A stretch of 64,000 bases of DNA, from the NCBI GenBank assembly GCA_009773455.1, contig WSXU01000010.1, positions 1 to 64,000 of the forward strand, read 5' to 3'. Below, piece by piece: positions 53,763 to 62,079 of this stretch. The notes under the pieces are model-generated. The model did not search any database. It worked only from the letters and a program-made list of their open reading frames with translations, and was not told the DNA's origin. This stretch comes from Bacteroidota bacterium (lineage in GTDB: Bacteria; Bacteroidota; Bacteroidia; Bacteroidales; Lentimicrobiaceae). The position numbers were made by a program, and so were the translations under genes. Position 1 is the stretch's first letter, and each line of letters opens with the position of its first letter.

Positions 53763-54731
53763 ATGTCAGAACGATTAGAGGATTTTAGTCTTGGTAAAAG
53801 TATGAACCCGAAAGGTTCCATACAAAAGGTAGGTGTCGTCGGATGCGGTGCAATGGGTCAGGAGATTTCTGTTTTGATCAGTCAGTCCGGAATTGATGTA
53901 ATTTTCATTGATATCAGTGAAGACCGGATTGCAGAAGTATTGAAGCGTGTTGAAGCCCAGCTTGACGATCGTATCAGTAAATGGGGGCTTACCGGCAGTG
54001 AGAAGAAACTCATCCTTTCAAGAATCAAAGGCTCAACAGACTATTCAGAGCTTTCTGATTGCGAAATAGTATTTGAAACAGTGAATTCGAAGAAGAAAGG
54101 GACCAGCCTCGAACTCCGTCAGGAGATATTCAGAAAAATAGAATCGGTTGTCAGGCCTGATGCCATTATTGCTTCCAATACAGCAACCCTGATGATTTCT
54201 GAAATTTCATCGGTGTTAAAGAGACCTGAAAGGGCCATGGGGCTTCATTTTTTCTCCCCTGTTGGCAAGATAAAGATCATTGAAGCAGTAAGATCTGTTT
54301 ATACGACCGATGACACTTTTGCTATGGTGAGTAAACTTGCACTGCTGATTGGCAAAAAGCTGATCAACGTAAATGAATCTTCAGGTAATGTCAGTACACG
54401 GATGCTGGTACCTCTGATCAATGAAGCCTGCGAGATTCTTATGGAAGGGGTTGCAACTGTATCTGACATTGATGAAACCATGAGAGAAACTTCCGGATTA
54501 CAATTGGGGCCCTTCGAAATGGCCGACAAAATCGGACTTGACAAAGTGTTGAAATGGATGGAGAACCTCTATGCCGAATTTGGCGAAAAGAAATATAAAC
54601 CTTCGCCTGTGCTCAAAAGGCTGGTCAGGGCAAATATGGTTGGACGCCGTGTTGGTGAAGGATTTTATTTATATCAGGGTGGAAAGCGCTTACCCAAAAA
54701 GGGCTCAATCACAAATCTTGGCCGCGAATAA
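53763..54731 (+). CDS. 3-hydroxyacyl-CoA dehydrogenase (3-hydroxybutyryl-CoA type)
   Basis: A 322-residue NAD-dependent dehydrogenase. The Rossmann motif is VGVVGCGAMGQEISVLIS (about 22-40). The substrate side shows SNTATLMISEIS and MGLHFFSPVGKIKIIEAV with the catalytic His. The C-terminal 3HCDH domain has TSGLQLGPFEMADKIGLD and MVGRRVGEGFYLY. Length and motifs match the single-function enzymes of butyrate or amino-acid fermentation, which oxidise 3-hydroxybutyryl-CoA or reduce acetoacetyl-CoA. It lies 29 bp after pta and 39 bp before ackA, so it is co-expressed with acetate production. Thiolase and crotonase are not in the window. Confidence 0.93.
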   Translation: MSERLEDFSLGKSMNPKGSIQKVGVVGCGAMGQEISVLISQSGIDVIFIDISEDRIAEVLKRVEAQLDDRISKWGLTGSEKKLILSRIKGSTDYSELSDCEIVFETVNSKKKGTSLELRQEIFRKIESVVRPDAIIASNTATLMISEISSVLKRPERAMGLHFFSPVGKIKIIEAVRSVYTTDDTFAMVSKLALLIGKKLINVNESSGNVSTRMLVPLINEACEILMEGVATVSDIDETMRETSGLQLGPFEMADKIGLDKVLKWMENLYAEFGEKKYKPSPVLKRLVRANMVGRRVGEGFYLYQGGKRLPKKGSITNLGRE

Positions 54732-54770
54732 CAACGCTGCCTGTAAGTTTCCGGTAAAAATAAATTAGCA

Positions 54771-55976
54771 ATGAAAATAATAGTTCTGAACTGCGGAAGT
54801 TCATCCATTAAATACCAGTTATTTGACATGCCTACGAGTGAGGTACTGGCAAAAGGACTTGTTGACAAAATAGGCCTGAAGGGTTCACTCCTGAAACATT
54901 CACGGAATGATGGAACAGAAGTAAAACTGGAAGGTGAAATTCTTGACCACCAGGCTGGCATCGAATATCTGTTGGGTATACTGATCAGTGAAAAGTACGG
55001 CAGCATCAAAAGCCTCGATGAAATTCAGGCAGTTGGTCACAGGGTGGTTCACGCCGGTGAAAAGTTTAACGGCAGCGTATATATTACCCATGAAGTGATT
55101 GAGGCACTTGAAGAGTGTATCGATCTTGCTCCGTTACATAATCCACCAAACCTCAAGGGAATTTATTCAATCACCAAACTTTTACCATCGGTTCCTCAGG
55201 TTGGCGTTTTTGATACCGCTTTCCACCAGACGATGCCTGATTATGTATACCTGTACGGGATACCCTATTCCCTTTATGAAAAACACAGGATAAGGAGGTA
55301 TGGTTTCCACGGCTCATCTCACAGATACGTTTCAAAGCGTGCTGCCGACATCCTTGGCAAAAATATGGAAGACCTCAAAATCATTACCTGCCACCTGGGC
55401 AATGGTGCTTCTATCGCCGCCATTAAAAACGGGAAGTCACTTGACACATCTATGGGAATGACCCCCATTGAAGGTCTGATGATGGGTACCCGTACCGGGG
55501 ATCTCGATATCGGCGCTTTTATTCAGATCATTAATAAGGAAGAGATTGATGTTCCCATTGCAAATACCCTTGTAAACAAGCACAGCGGTATGCTGGGTGT
55601 TTCAGGTGTGTCGTCCGATATGCGTGATGTTGAACTTGCAGCGGAACAAGGCAACAAGAGGGCAAAAGTTACCCTTGAAATGTATTATTACAGAATCAGG
55701 AAATACATTGGAGCCTATACGGCAGCCATGGGGGGAGTCGACGTGATCATCTTTACAGGTGGTGTGGGTGAGAACGATCCGGTAACAAGGTACCTGACCA
55801 CAAAAGATATGGAATACATGGGCCTTGAATTTGATCAGGAAAAAAATAAGGGCCTTCGCGGAAAAGAAGCCGTGCTTACAAAGGAGAACTCAAAGGTTAC
55901 AGTGATGGTTGTTCCAACCAACGAAGAACTGGTTATTGCACTGGATACCTACGAAATTGTAACCACACTGAAATAA
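54771..55976 (+). CDS. ackA: Acetate kinase
   Basis: A 401-residue kinase that makes ATP and acetate from acetyl phosphate. The first signature VLNCGSSSIKYQLFDMP is at the start; the second, RRYGFHGSSHRYVSKRA, is near 178. Also visible are HLGNGASIAAIKNGKSLDTSMGM (split by one Lys/Gly), TRTGDLDIG and IFTGGVGENDP. All active-site residues seem present. It ends the pta operon 10 bp before a strong terminator. Confidence 0.97.
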   Translation: MKIIVLNCGSSSIKYQLFDMPTSEVLAKGLVDKIGLKGSLLKHSRNDGTEVKLEGEILDHQAGIEYLLGILISEKYGSIKSLDEIQAVGHRVVHAGEKFNGSVYITHEVIEALEECIDLAPLHNPPNLKGIYSITKLLPSVPQVGVFDTAFHQTMPDYVYLYGIPYSLYEKHRIRRYGFHGSSHRYVSKRAADILGKNMEDLKIITCHLGNGASIAAIKNGKSLDTSMGMTPIEGLMMGTRTGDLDIGAFIQIINKEEIDVPIANTLVNKHSGMLGVSGVSSDMRDVELAAEQGNKRAKVTLEMYYYRIRKYIGAYTAAMGGVDVIIFTGGVGENDPVTRYLTTKDMEYMGLEFDQEKNKGLRGKEAVLTKENSKVTVMVVPTNEELVIALDTYEIVTTLK

Positions 55977-55986
55977 ATGATCAGTC

Positions 55987-56028
55987 AAAACAACAAAAGG
56001 CCGCATAATTGCGGCCTTTTGTTGTTTT
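55987..56028. terminator. Bidirectional terminator between ackA and the YebC-family gene
   Basis: A perfect 18-bp stem (55987-56004 with 56011-56028) with a 6-base loop. The outer stem is A-rich on one arm and T-rich on the other in both directions, so it can end both convergent transcripts. Confidence 0.9.
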
Positions 56029-56068
56029 ATATTACCAGATCAATCATTTTGATCTGGTTGGGTATCTC

Positions 56069-56812
56069 TCAGTCCATATCTTCCATCAATTCATCCGTCA
56101 GTTCAAGGTTATGAAAAACATTGCTGACATCGTCGTCCTCTTCAAAAAAATCAATCAGTCTCATAACCTTCCTGGCAGCTTCCTTATCAAGTTTTACCGT
56201 GTCTTTCGGAATCCGCTGAAGTTCTGCATTCTCGGGTTCAATGCCCATTTCTTCCAGTTTCTTTACCATAGCACCGAAGTCTTCCATAGCGGTGGTGATG
56301 GTAATGCTTTCTTCCTCAACCTGAATGTCTTCAGCTCCCGCATCAATCACTTCCATTTCAAATTCGTCCAGGTTAATGGTGCCTTTTGGAATGGTGAAAA
56401 CCCCTTTCCTGTCGAACAGGAATGCCAGTGATCCGTTGGTTCCCAGGTTTCCGCCGAATTTGTTGAAATAGGAGCGTATGTTGGAGATGGTGCGCTGCTG
56501 GTTATCGGTGGTGCATTCGATATAGACGGCAATGGCATTGGGAGCATATCCTTCATACGTGGCCTCAATATAGTTGGCACCATCTTTCTCAGCACCCTTG
56601 TTGATAGCCCTGGTAATGTTATCTTTGGGCATACTGGCACCTTTAGCATTGGAGATCGCAAGCCTGAGCCGGGGATTCCCGTCGGGGTCCGGCCCGCCTT
56701 CCTTTACGGCTACAGTAATTTCTTTGATGATCCTGGAAAATATTTTTGAGCGTTTTGCATCCAGGGCGCCCTTCTTACGCTTAATGGTTGACCATTTATT
56801 GTGTCCTGACAT
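56069..56812 (-). CDS. YebC/PmpR-family protein
   Basis: A 247-residue protein of the YebC family, long annotated as a DNA-binding regulator and more recently linked to rescue of ribosomes at proline stretches. The start MSGHNKWSTIKRKKGALDAK is nearly invariant in the family; EGGPDPDGNPRLRLAISNAK and GYAPNAIAVYIECTTDNQQR are also conserved. The acidic C-terminus (DFFEEDDDVSNVFHNLELT) is typical. It stands alone, convergent with ackA. Confidence 0.96.
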   Translation of the reverse strand: MSGHNKWSTIKRKKGALDAKRSKIFSRIIKEITVAVKEGGPDPDGNPRLRLAISNAKGASMPKDNITRAINKGAEKDGANYIEATYEGYAPNAIAVYIECTTDNQQRTISNIRSYFNKFGGNLGTNGSLAFLFDRKGVFTIPKGTINLDEFEMEVIDAGAEDIQVEEESITITTAMEDFGAMVKKLEEMGIEPENAELQRIPKDTVKLDKEAARKVMRLIDFFEEDDDVSNVFHNLELTDELMEDMD

Positions 56813-56920
56813 ATTGTAGTGGTTGTTTATTTATCAGCGATGTCCTTCCTGAAAACCTTGTTGCATTTATTGCCGGCCTTTTTCGAGGGGGTAAATTTAA
56901 TACTTTTTTTATAATGGAAA

Positions 56921-56950
56921 AATGCTGCCTCCCTTTCGGGCGACAGCATT
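56921..56950 (-). terminator. Terminator after the GIN-barrel gene
   Basis: On the reverse strand, AATGCTG at 56950-56944 pairs with CAGCATT at 56927-56921. A GC-rich inner stem closes on a GAAA tetraloop, and TTTTTCC follows the stem. It lies 23 bp past the stop. Confidence 0.8.
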
Positions 56951-56973
56951 GGCAGATGCAACTTTAGCGCTGA

Positions 56974-58527
56974 TTACCAGCTTGAGAGGGTTATACCCAC
57001 GGCAAACGGGTAGAGTTCAGGGCCGCGGTTATCTTTGAACAGTGTAGTGAGTGAGTAGTTGGCATAGAGGTTTACCTTACCCCAGCCGATGCGCGCAGTC
57101 AGATCGAATTTAAACGGATTGATATCGTAATCATTTTTGTCTCTGAATTTGTCCTTTTGCTTTGCCCCATCGTTATAGGCCATTTTAGTATGGGCACCAA
57201 TCCTGAGGCCGGTCAATACCCCGGCACTGATGTGGAAACTGTTCTTGTTCGCAAATCTGTTGGTCTGATACTCAAACAAGACGGGTAAAGTAAGATAGTT
57301 TACCACCAGTTTACTTTTGGTATAATTAACACCTTCGACATTAAGAGTATCTCCGGTTATCCCTGTGTTATCACGGCCAATTTTAATATTGTCATCAAAT
57401 CTGTAATTGTTCCATTCAAACCCAAGCCCGGTGGTTAGTCCGAAATTTTTGCCAATCAGGTTGAAATTCTGTTCGAAGAAGTTTAATGATACATTGATGG
57501 ACTTTTCATACCGAAGTTCAAGAAACTTATAATTATCCTCCAGGATATCGAAGCCCATGTCTTTATTCAGATAACCATTGATACCCATGTCAAAACCGCC
57601 CCAGTGACCATCGAAGCGGTCGCTCTTGTTGCGTTTGAAATCAACATTCCCTTCTTCATCAACTTCAAGTTCCCGGTCACCGATTTTTATGGTTGTCGGA
57701 TCGCCTTCGAAAACCTTGACCTGAATGTCACCAATACTTATCAATGTAGAATCACCTTCTTCCGCTGTGCTTACAATTCCTTCCATATCTTCGGCATCAG
57801 GGTTTTCAGGATTTTCAAACTGGAAAGAATAAGTGCCGGGTTCACTGATCTTCGGTGTTTCAGAATCATCAAAGTAAGTAATTGAACCAGCCCCGCTGAC
57901 TTCAGTTTTAAGCTCACTGATGGCATAAACCCTTGCTTTTGCAGCACCACTGACATTAGCATTTGAAGTTTGGGTAGCGAGTTCCATGGCATCCAGAAAT
58001 GCTGCTCCGGAGATGTTCGAATTATGGCTTGCGGCTTTTCCTTTCAGGATTACTTTGGCGGCACCACTGATATCACTCTTCAGTGCCTGAACATCCAGTT
58101 CCATATTTAATTTTGCAGCACCACTGGCATCGATGCTCAGGTCTGAAATTTTTATTTCGCCCTCCGTATCCAGGCGGGCAGCACCATCAAGTTCAATCAC
58201 CCTGATATCCGGTGTCTTGATGTAAATCTTCATAGCGGTCGGGTTTTTCAATCCGTCAGAGGAGATAATCAGGCGATTATTTTCAACAACAGTCTGGATT
58301 TTATCCTGGTAATTATCATCTGTTTCAACAGTAACCAGGGCTGGTTCACCCTGGACAAGTTCGATTTGAAAAGCGCTTCCGGCTTCAATTTCTGTAAACG
58401 GAGCGAGTGGACGGTCCTGTTTGACAAGATTTCCGCTGCCTTTGGATTGCGCATATGCCGAAAGGCTTAATGTCAGGATCAGAATAGCAAGTATTGCAGA
58501 TTTCTGAAGGGTTAGGGTAGTTTTCAT
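56974..58527 (-). CDS. GIN (DUF2807) domain fused to an outer-membrane beta-barrel
   Basis: A 517-residue exported protein. The signal peptide covers 1-26 (ending SAYAQ). Residues about 35-230 are a GIN/DUF2807-type beta-helix (RPLAPFTEIEAGSAFQIELV) with repeated turns DASGAAKLNME, DISGAAKVILKG, NISGAAFLDAM and NVSGAAKARVY. An acidic linker (about 235-310; NPENPDAEDMEGIV) follows, then about 200 residues of barrel-like strands (FLELRYEKSINVSLNFFE, TTGLGFEWNNYRFDD, VNLYANYSLTTLF) ending AVGITLSSW. GIN domains usually stand alone or on anchors; here a probable surface or periplasmic beta-helix is joined to its own barrel. It is the last gene of an ECF sigma / anti-sigma operon and likely a regulated output or sensor of envelope stress. 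Confidence 0.88.
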   Translation of the reverse strand: MKTTLTLQKSAILAILILTLSLSAYAQSKGSGNLVKQDRPLAPFTEIEAGSAFQIELVQGEPALVTVETDDNYQDKIQTVVENNRLIISSDGLKNPTAMKIYIKTPDIRVIELDGAARLDTEGEIKISDLSIDASGAAKLNMELDVQALKSDISGAAKVILKGKAASHNSNISGAAFLDAMELATQTSNANVSGAAKARVYAISELKTEVSGAGSITYFDDSETPKISEPGTYSFQFENPENPDAEDMEGIVSTAEEGDSTLISIGDIQVKVFEGDPTTIKIGDRELEVDEEGNVDFKRNKSDRFDGHWGGFDMGINGYLNKDMGFDILEDNYKFLELRYEKSINVSLNFFEQNFNLIGKNFGLTTGLGFEWNNYRFDDNIKIGRDNTGITGDTLNVEGVNYTKSKLVVNYLTLPVLFEYQTNRFANKNSFHISAGVLTGLRIGAHTKMAYNDGAKQKDKFRDKNDYDINPFKFDLTARIGWGKVNLYANYSLTTLFKDNRGPELYPFAVGITLSSW

Positions 58528-58668
58528 TGTTTTATGGTTTGATATCGTGTTTTCTTTGTGACGGGAATTCAGGATATTTTGTTACAACTGTTTTAAATAA
58601 ATTTAATGCCCATGAAGTTTGAAGCATTCTGATAAACAATTGTCATGATTCCGGGAACGGGTTGCTGA

Positions 58669-59805
58669 TCAGTATGGTTTCCGGCTGAATGAATACCCTG
58701 AACCTTCTTCGGTAATAATTACCTTTTCAGTATGGCCATCAGGTTTAGCTACCCGCTGAAGTTTTATATCGTTGTCGGTAAGCATATTAATTCCTTCAAT
58801 GCCAAGATCGGCCAGCATCCAGCCATTGATAGACTCAGGTACCAGCGAAACAATCTGTGCCCCGCTCCTGATCAGACTGTTGATTCGTTTAACGGTTTTG
58901 GTTCTCGCCAGCGGCAGACTGTTAGTTGTTGCGACTTCAGGTTCAAGACCTGCAAGCATAGCTTCCTGCGATTTTCTGATCTCGTCGAAAAGGGAAGAGT
59001 AGAAGTTCCGGCTACCCCCGTTGAAAGGTTCAGGAGTATGATTTATAAAATGCCTTGATGGAACAGGACTGATTTCACCCTGTTCCCGCTTTTTATTTTC
59101 AGGGGGAACAATTCCGGCTTTCACAGTCGCTTTTATACCGGTTTTCGGAGCCGGATTTCCTGAATTAACATTGATCTTCTGCGATGGTCTGACACTGGTG
59201 GTTTTTACCTGTACCGAATCCCTGACGGTTGCTTGTGCGGCCGGTTTCTCCTTGCCTTTAATATTTTCAGCAACATTTATTATTTGTTGGCTTTCAGGCC
59301 TCAGATAGAATGAAATGAGGATAAGGATGGCGGCTGCGGCTGCACTGAAATAGATGATTCTCATGAAACCACCGGCAACTGGTTTTTTCAGCAGGCGGGG
59401 TTCGGGATATCTGATGGCAGGATCTGCTTTTAGTCTTGTCAGCTTGAAAAGTTCGTATTCTTTTTTTAAAACCGGATTCCGGCTGATGAAGTTTTCGATG
59501 GCTTTATGCCCTGATGCGGAAAGATCTCCTTCAAGAGCTGCGATAAAATAATGATTATAGTTGGAGGTATTCAGGTGGATAGCATCAACATCCGCTGGTT
59601 GGATGAGCGCATCCTTGAAATTGTATACAACGCCTGAATCCGGTTTCAGTGAAATTGAAGCAAGTTCTGAAGCTTCCTCTTTCAGGTCGGGATTCTGCTC
59701 AAGGAACAACAATAACTCGGCTGTTTTGACCGGGTCGAGGGTTTTGTCGAGGTAACCGATGATGAATTCCTCGTAATTTGTTCTGTCTATTTTCATTTTT
59801 CCCAT
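58669..59805 (-). CDS. Probable transmembrane anti-sigma factor
   Basis: A 378-residue protein with one membrane helix at about 147-168 (FMRIIYFSAAAAAILILISFYL region). The cytoplasmic part (MKIDRTNYEEFIIGYLDKTL; FIAALEGDLSASGHKAIENF) shows two copies of the short helical element common to anti-sigma factors of Bacteroidota (x-YLDGxL-type). The periplasmic part is basic and low in complexity, then has a folded end (LVPESINGWMLADLGIEGIN). It starts 26 bp after the ECF sigma gene. I infer that it holds that sigma factor at the membrane; no zinc motif is seen. The exact start may be the ATG at 59796. Confidence 0.8.
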   Translation of the reverse strand: MGKMKIDRTNYEEFIIGYLDKTLDPVKTAELLLFLEQNPDLKEEASELASISLKPDSGVVYNFKDALIQPADVDAIHLNTSNYNHYFIAALEGDLSASGHKAIENFISRNPVLKKEYELFKLTRLKADPAIRYPEPRLLKKPVAGGFMRIIYFSAAAAAILILISFYLRPESQQIINVAENIKGKEKPAAQATVRDSVQVKTTSVRPSQKINVNSGNPAPKTGIKATVKAGIVPPENKKREQGEISPVPSRHFINHTPEPFNGGSRNFYSSLFDEIRKSQEAMLAGLEPEVATTNSLPLARTKTVKRINSLIRSGAQIVSLVPESINGWMLADLGIEGINMLTDNDIKLQRVAKPDGHTEKVIITEEGSGYSFSRKPY

Positions 59806-59831
59806 GGCATCTCTCTCCTTATGCCTAAGAT

Positions 59832-60317
59832 TTAAATAACACTGTCAAGGCTTCCTATATATTCTTTCAGGCTTACCCTTGCCCTGTAAATATATACTTT
59901 CACCTGTGATTCATTCAGGCCGGTAATTTTTCCGATTTCTTCGTAGGAATACCCTTCATAGTCTCTAAGGGTAATCACCGCTTTCTGAATTTCCGGCAAT
60001 TTAGCCAGAGCAAGATTCAACACCTGCTGCAGGTCATTGTAAGTGTTGCTGACAGTAAGTCTGTCAGAAACAGCTTCGTCAAGGCCTGTGGTTCTTTTGA
60101 ATCTCCTGATATCGTCAATCATGGTGTGGTAGGCAGTTGTAAACAGGTACGACTTTGCTTTCTCTGACGAAATCTCCCCGGATTTTTCCCACATTTTAAA
60201 GAATGAATCCTGCACAATATCACGTGCACGTTCTTCATCCCCTATATTTTTAAGGATAAATCGGTAGACTCTGTCTGAGTAATTGCTTACACAACTATTG
60301 TATTCCGCTGCTGTCAT
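59832..60317 (-). CDS. ECF-type RNA polymerase sigma factor
   Basis: A 161-residue sigma-70 factor of the extracytoplasmic-function group. Region 2 shows YRFILKNIGDEERARDIVQD and SFFKMWEK; region 4 shows LPEIQKAVITLRDYEGYSYE, EEIGKITGLNESQVKVYIYR and AR. It leads the operon with the anti-sigma factor and the GIN-barrel protein, and probably transcribes this operon itself. The 194 bp upstream, shared with a divergent PAS kinase, have no TAnnTTTG box, which fits autoregulation by a different promoter type. Confidence 0.95.
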   Translation of the reverse strand: MTAAEYNSCVSNYSDRVYRFILKNIGDEERARDIVQDSFFKMWEKSGEISSEKAKSYLFTTAYHTMIDDIRRFKRTTGLDEAVSDRLTVSNTYNDLQQVLNLALAKLPEIQKAVITLRDYEGYSYEEIGKITGLNESQVKVYIYRARVSLKEYIGSLDSVI

Positions 60318-60511
60318 CTGCCCTGATTGGTTCAGTCGGTTGTTACTAAGACAATTCTGAAGCTGAAAAGTTACAGAGATTCAGCAATTTTACGATATTA
60401 TTTATGGATGACATAAATACCGGTATCATCCGATGATTACAAATGCCTGATTTTTCTATTAATCTTTGAATCCCTGTGTTTCGCAGGGATGCCAGAAATT
60501 AATGAAAACCT

Positions 60512-62071
60512 ATGGTTACGTATAAACTACCGGAATTGTTCTCTCCTGATGAAGGTCAGCTGGTTGCTCTTCCGGCCAATCCAAACCTTCCCGGCTATTC
60601 AGTATATTCTTATATCAGGGCGGCAGGAAAGGCCCCATTGACCTATACTTTCAACAACAGCAGGTCAGGCCAGCCGTTTTCGGGTTTCGACAAGCCATTG
60701 TCGGAGTTGTGGTCTGATACACTTGGATTGCTGATGGAGCAAGCCGAAGAAGAGGATGAAAGGATCATCGAAGGCGGATTGCCTGTTGAATATACCCGCG
60801 AAATATCGTTTGAAGGGATCGATTATAAGTTTCTGATCAGTAAATTTCCTTTCACAACATCCGGGGGCGAATCATTCCTGCTTTCATCGTTCAGGAATGT
60901 CACTTTCTTTCTCGACAGCATCAATGAGATTGGCAGCCGGAAAGTCCTGTTCAGCCTGGTAGCCGAAAATATGTCAGATGTATTCTGTGTGGTCGATATG
61001 GACGCCCGTATTGCATTTCTGAGTGCATCAATAAAAAAACTTACCGGATATTCTGCCGAAGAACTTGCAGCAATACCTGTGAGCCACCTTCTGACTCCCG
61101 AATCGCTCGAAACCGGCCTGAAGATATGGAGCAGATTCAAAGACCCTGTCGAAAATGGCGCAGATGCTTTGGCTGAGAATAAGCCGGAACTTTTTGAAAT
61201 AGAGTTTATCAGGGCCGACAAAGTGAAGCGGTGGGCTGAAGTTACAGCAGCGACTTTCAGCGGTCCTGACGGGTGTATCCTGGGTGTTCACGGGTTGATC
61301 AGGGATATTACCGAGCGGAAAGCCCGGCATGATGCCATGCGGAGTTCGCTTAAACATGAGATTGAACTGAGTAATGTCAAATCAAAATACATCTCGACCA
61401 TCTCGCACGAGTTCAGGACGCCGCTGTCTATCATTTACAGTAATCTACAGTTGCTTGAAAATCACAGGTTTCAGCTTGATGCAGAAACCATCAACGATGC
61501 ATTTGAACTGAGCCGTATGGCAGTGAAATCATTGTTAAGGGTTCTGGACAAGGTTACAGTAATAGATGCAGTAAACAAGGGTAAGCTTGAATTCAAGCCG
61601 GCAATGGCTGATATGGAGAAACTGTGCCGGAATCTGGTGAAGGATCTGAATGAAATGGAAATGGTTCCTGACCGGATAGATCTTATTATTCATCAGATAC
61701 CTTCTGAGGTCTGGATTGATGAATCGCTATTTAGTCATATCTTTACGAACCTTTTGCTGAATGCACTGAACTTTTCGGACAAGAAACAGCGGGTGCAGTT
61801 TGAAATCAGCATGATTTCTTCAGATTCAGCTGGTTTTGTTATTACTGACCATGGAATCGGAATACCTGAAGAGGAAATGAATTATATATTTGAACCCTTT
61901 TACAGGACCAGTAATGCCAGAAATGCAAGAGGTTCAGGTCTTGGTCTGGCAGTTGTCAGGGATTGTCTGAAGCTGCACAACGGAGAAATCAGTTTCGAAA
62001 GCAGTTTGGGTGTTGGTTCCGTTTTTAAAGTAATTCTTCCTGTTACACGGGATTCCCGGGCAACGGAGTAA
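60512..62071 (+). CDS. Cytoplasmic PAS-domain sensor histidine kinase
   Basis: A 519-residue soluble kinase without membrane segments. An N-terminal region of about 145 residues of unknown fold is followed by a PAS domain with PAC (about 150-275; NMSDVFCVVDMDARIAFLS, then GLIRDITERKA). HisKA has TISHEFRTPLSIIYSN with phospho-accepting His299, and HATPase_c has DHGIGIPEEEMN and GSGLGLAVVRDC. The regulator gene follows 8 bp after the stop, so the pair forms one operon and one pathway. The signal would be cytoplasmic, perhaps redox or a bound cofactor, but no ligand residues can be named. Confidence 0.93.
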   Translation: MVTYKLPELFSPDEGQLVALPANPNLPGYSVYSYIRAAGKAPLTYTFNNSRSGQPFSGFDKPLSELWSDTLGLLMEQAEEEDERIIEGGLPVEYTREISFEGIDYKFLISKFPFTTSGGESFLLSSFRNVTFFLDSINEIGSRKVLFSLVAENMSDVFCVVDMDARIAFLSASIKKLTGYSAEELAAIPVSHLLTPESLETGLKIWSRFKDPVENGADALAENKPELFEIEFIRADKVKRWAEVTAATFSGPDGCILGVHGLIRDITERKARHDAMRSSLKHEIELSNVKSKYISTISHEFRTPLSIIYSNLQLLENHRFQLDAETINDAFELSRMAVKSLLRVLDKVTVIDAVNKGKLEFKPAMADMEKLCRNLVKDLNEMEMVPDRIDLIIHQIPSEVWIDESLFSHIFTNLLLNALNFSDKKQRVQFEISMISSDSAGFVITDHGIGIPEEEMNYIFEPFYRTSNARNARGSGLGLAVVRDCLKLHNGEISFESSLGVGSVFKVILPVTRDSRATE

Positions 62072-62079
62072 AACTACAA

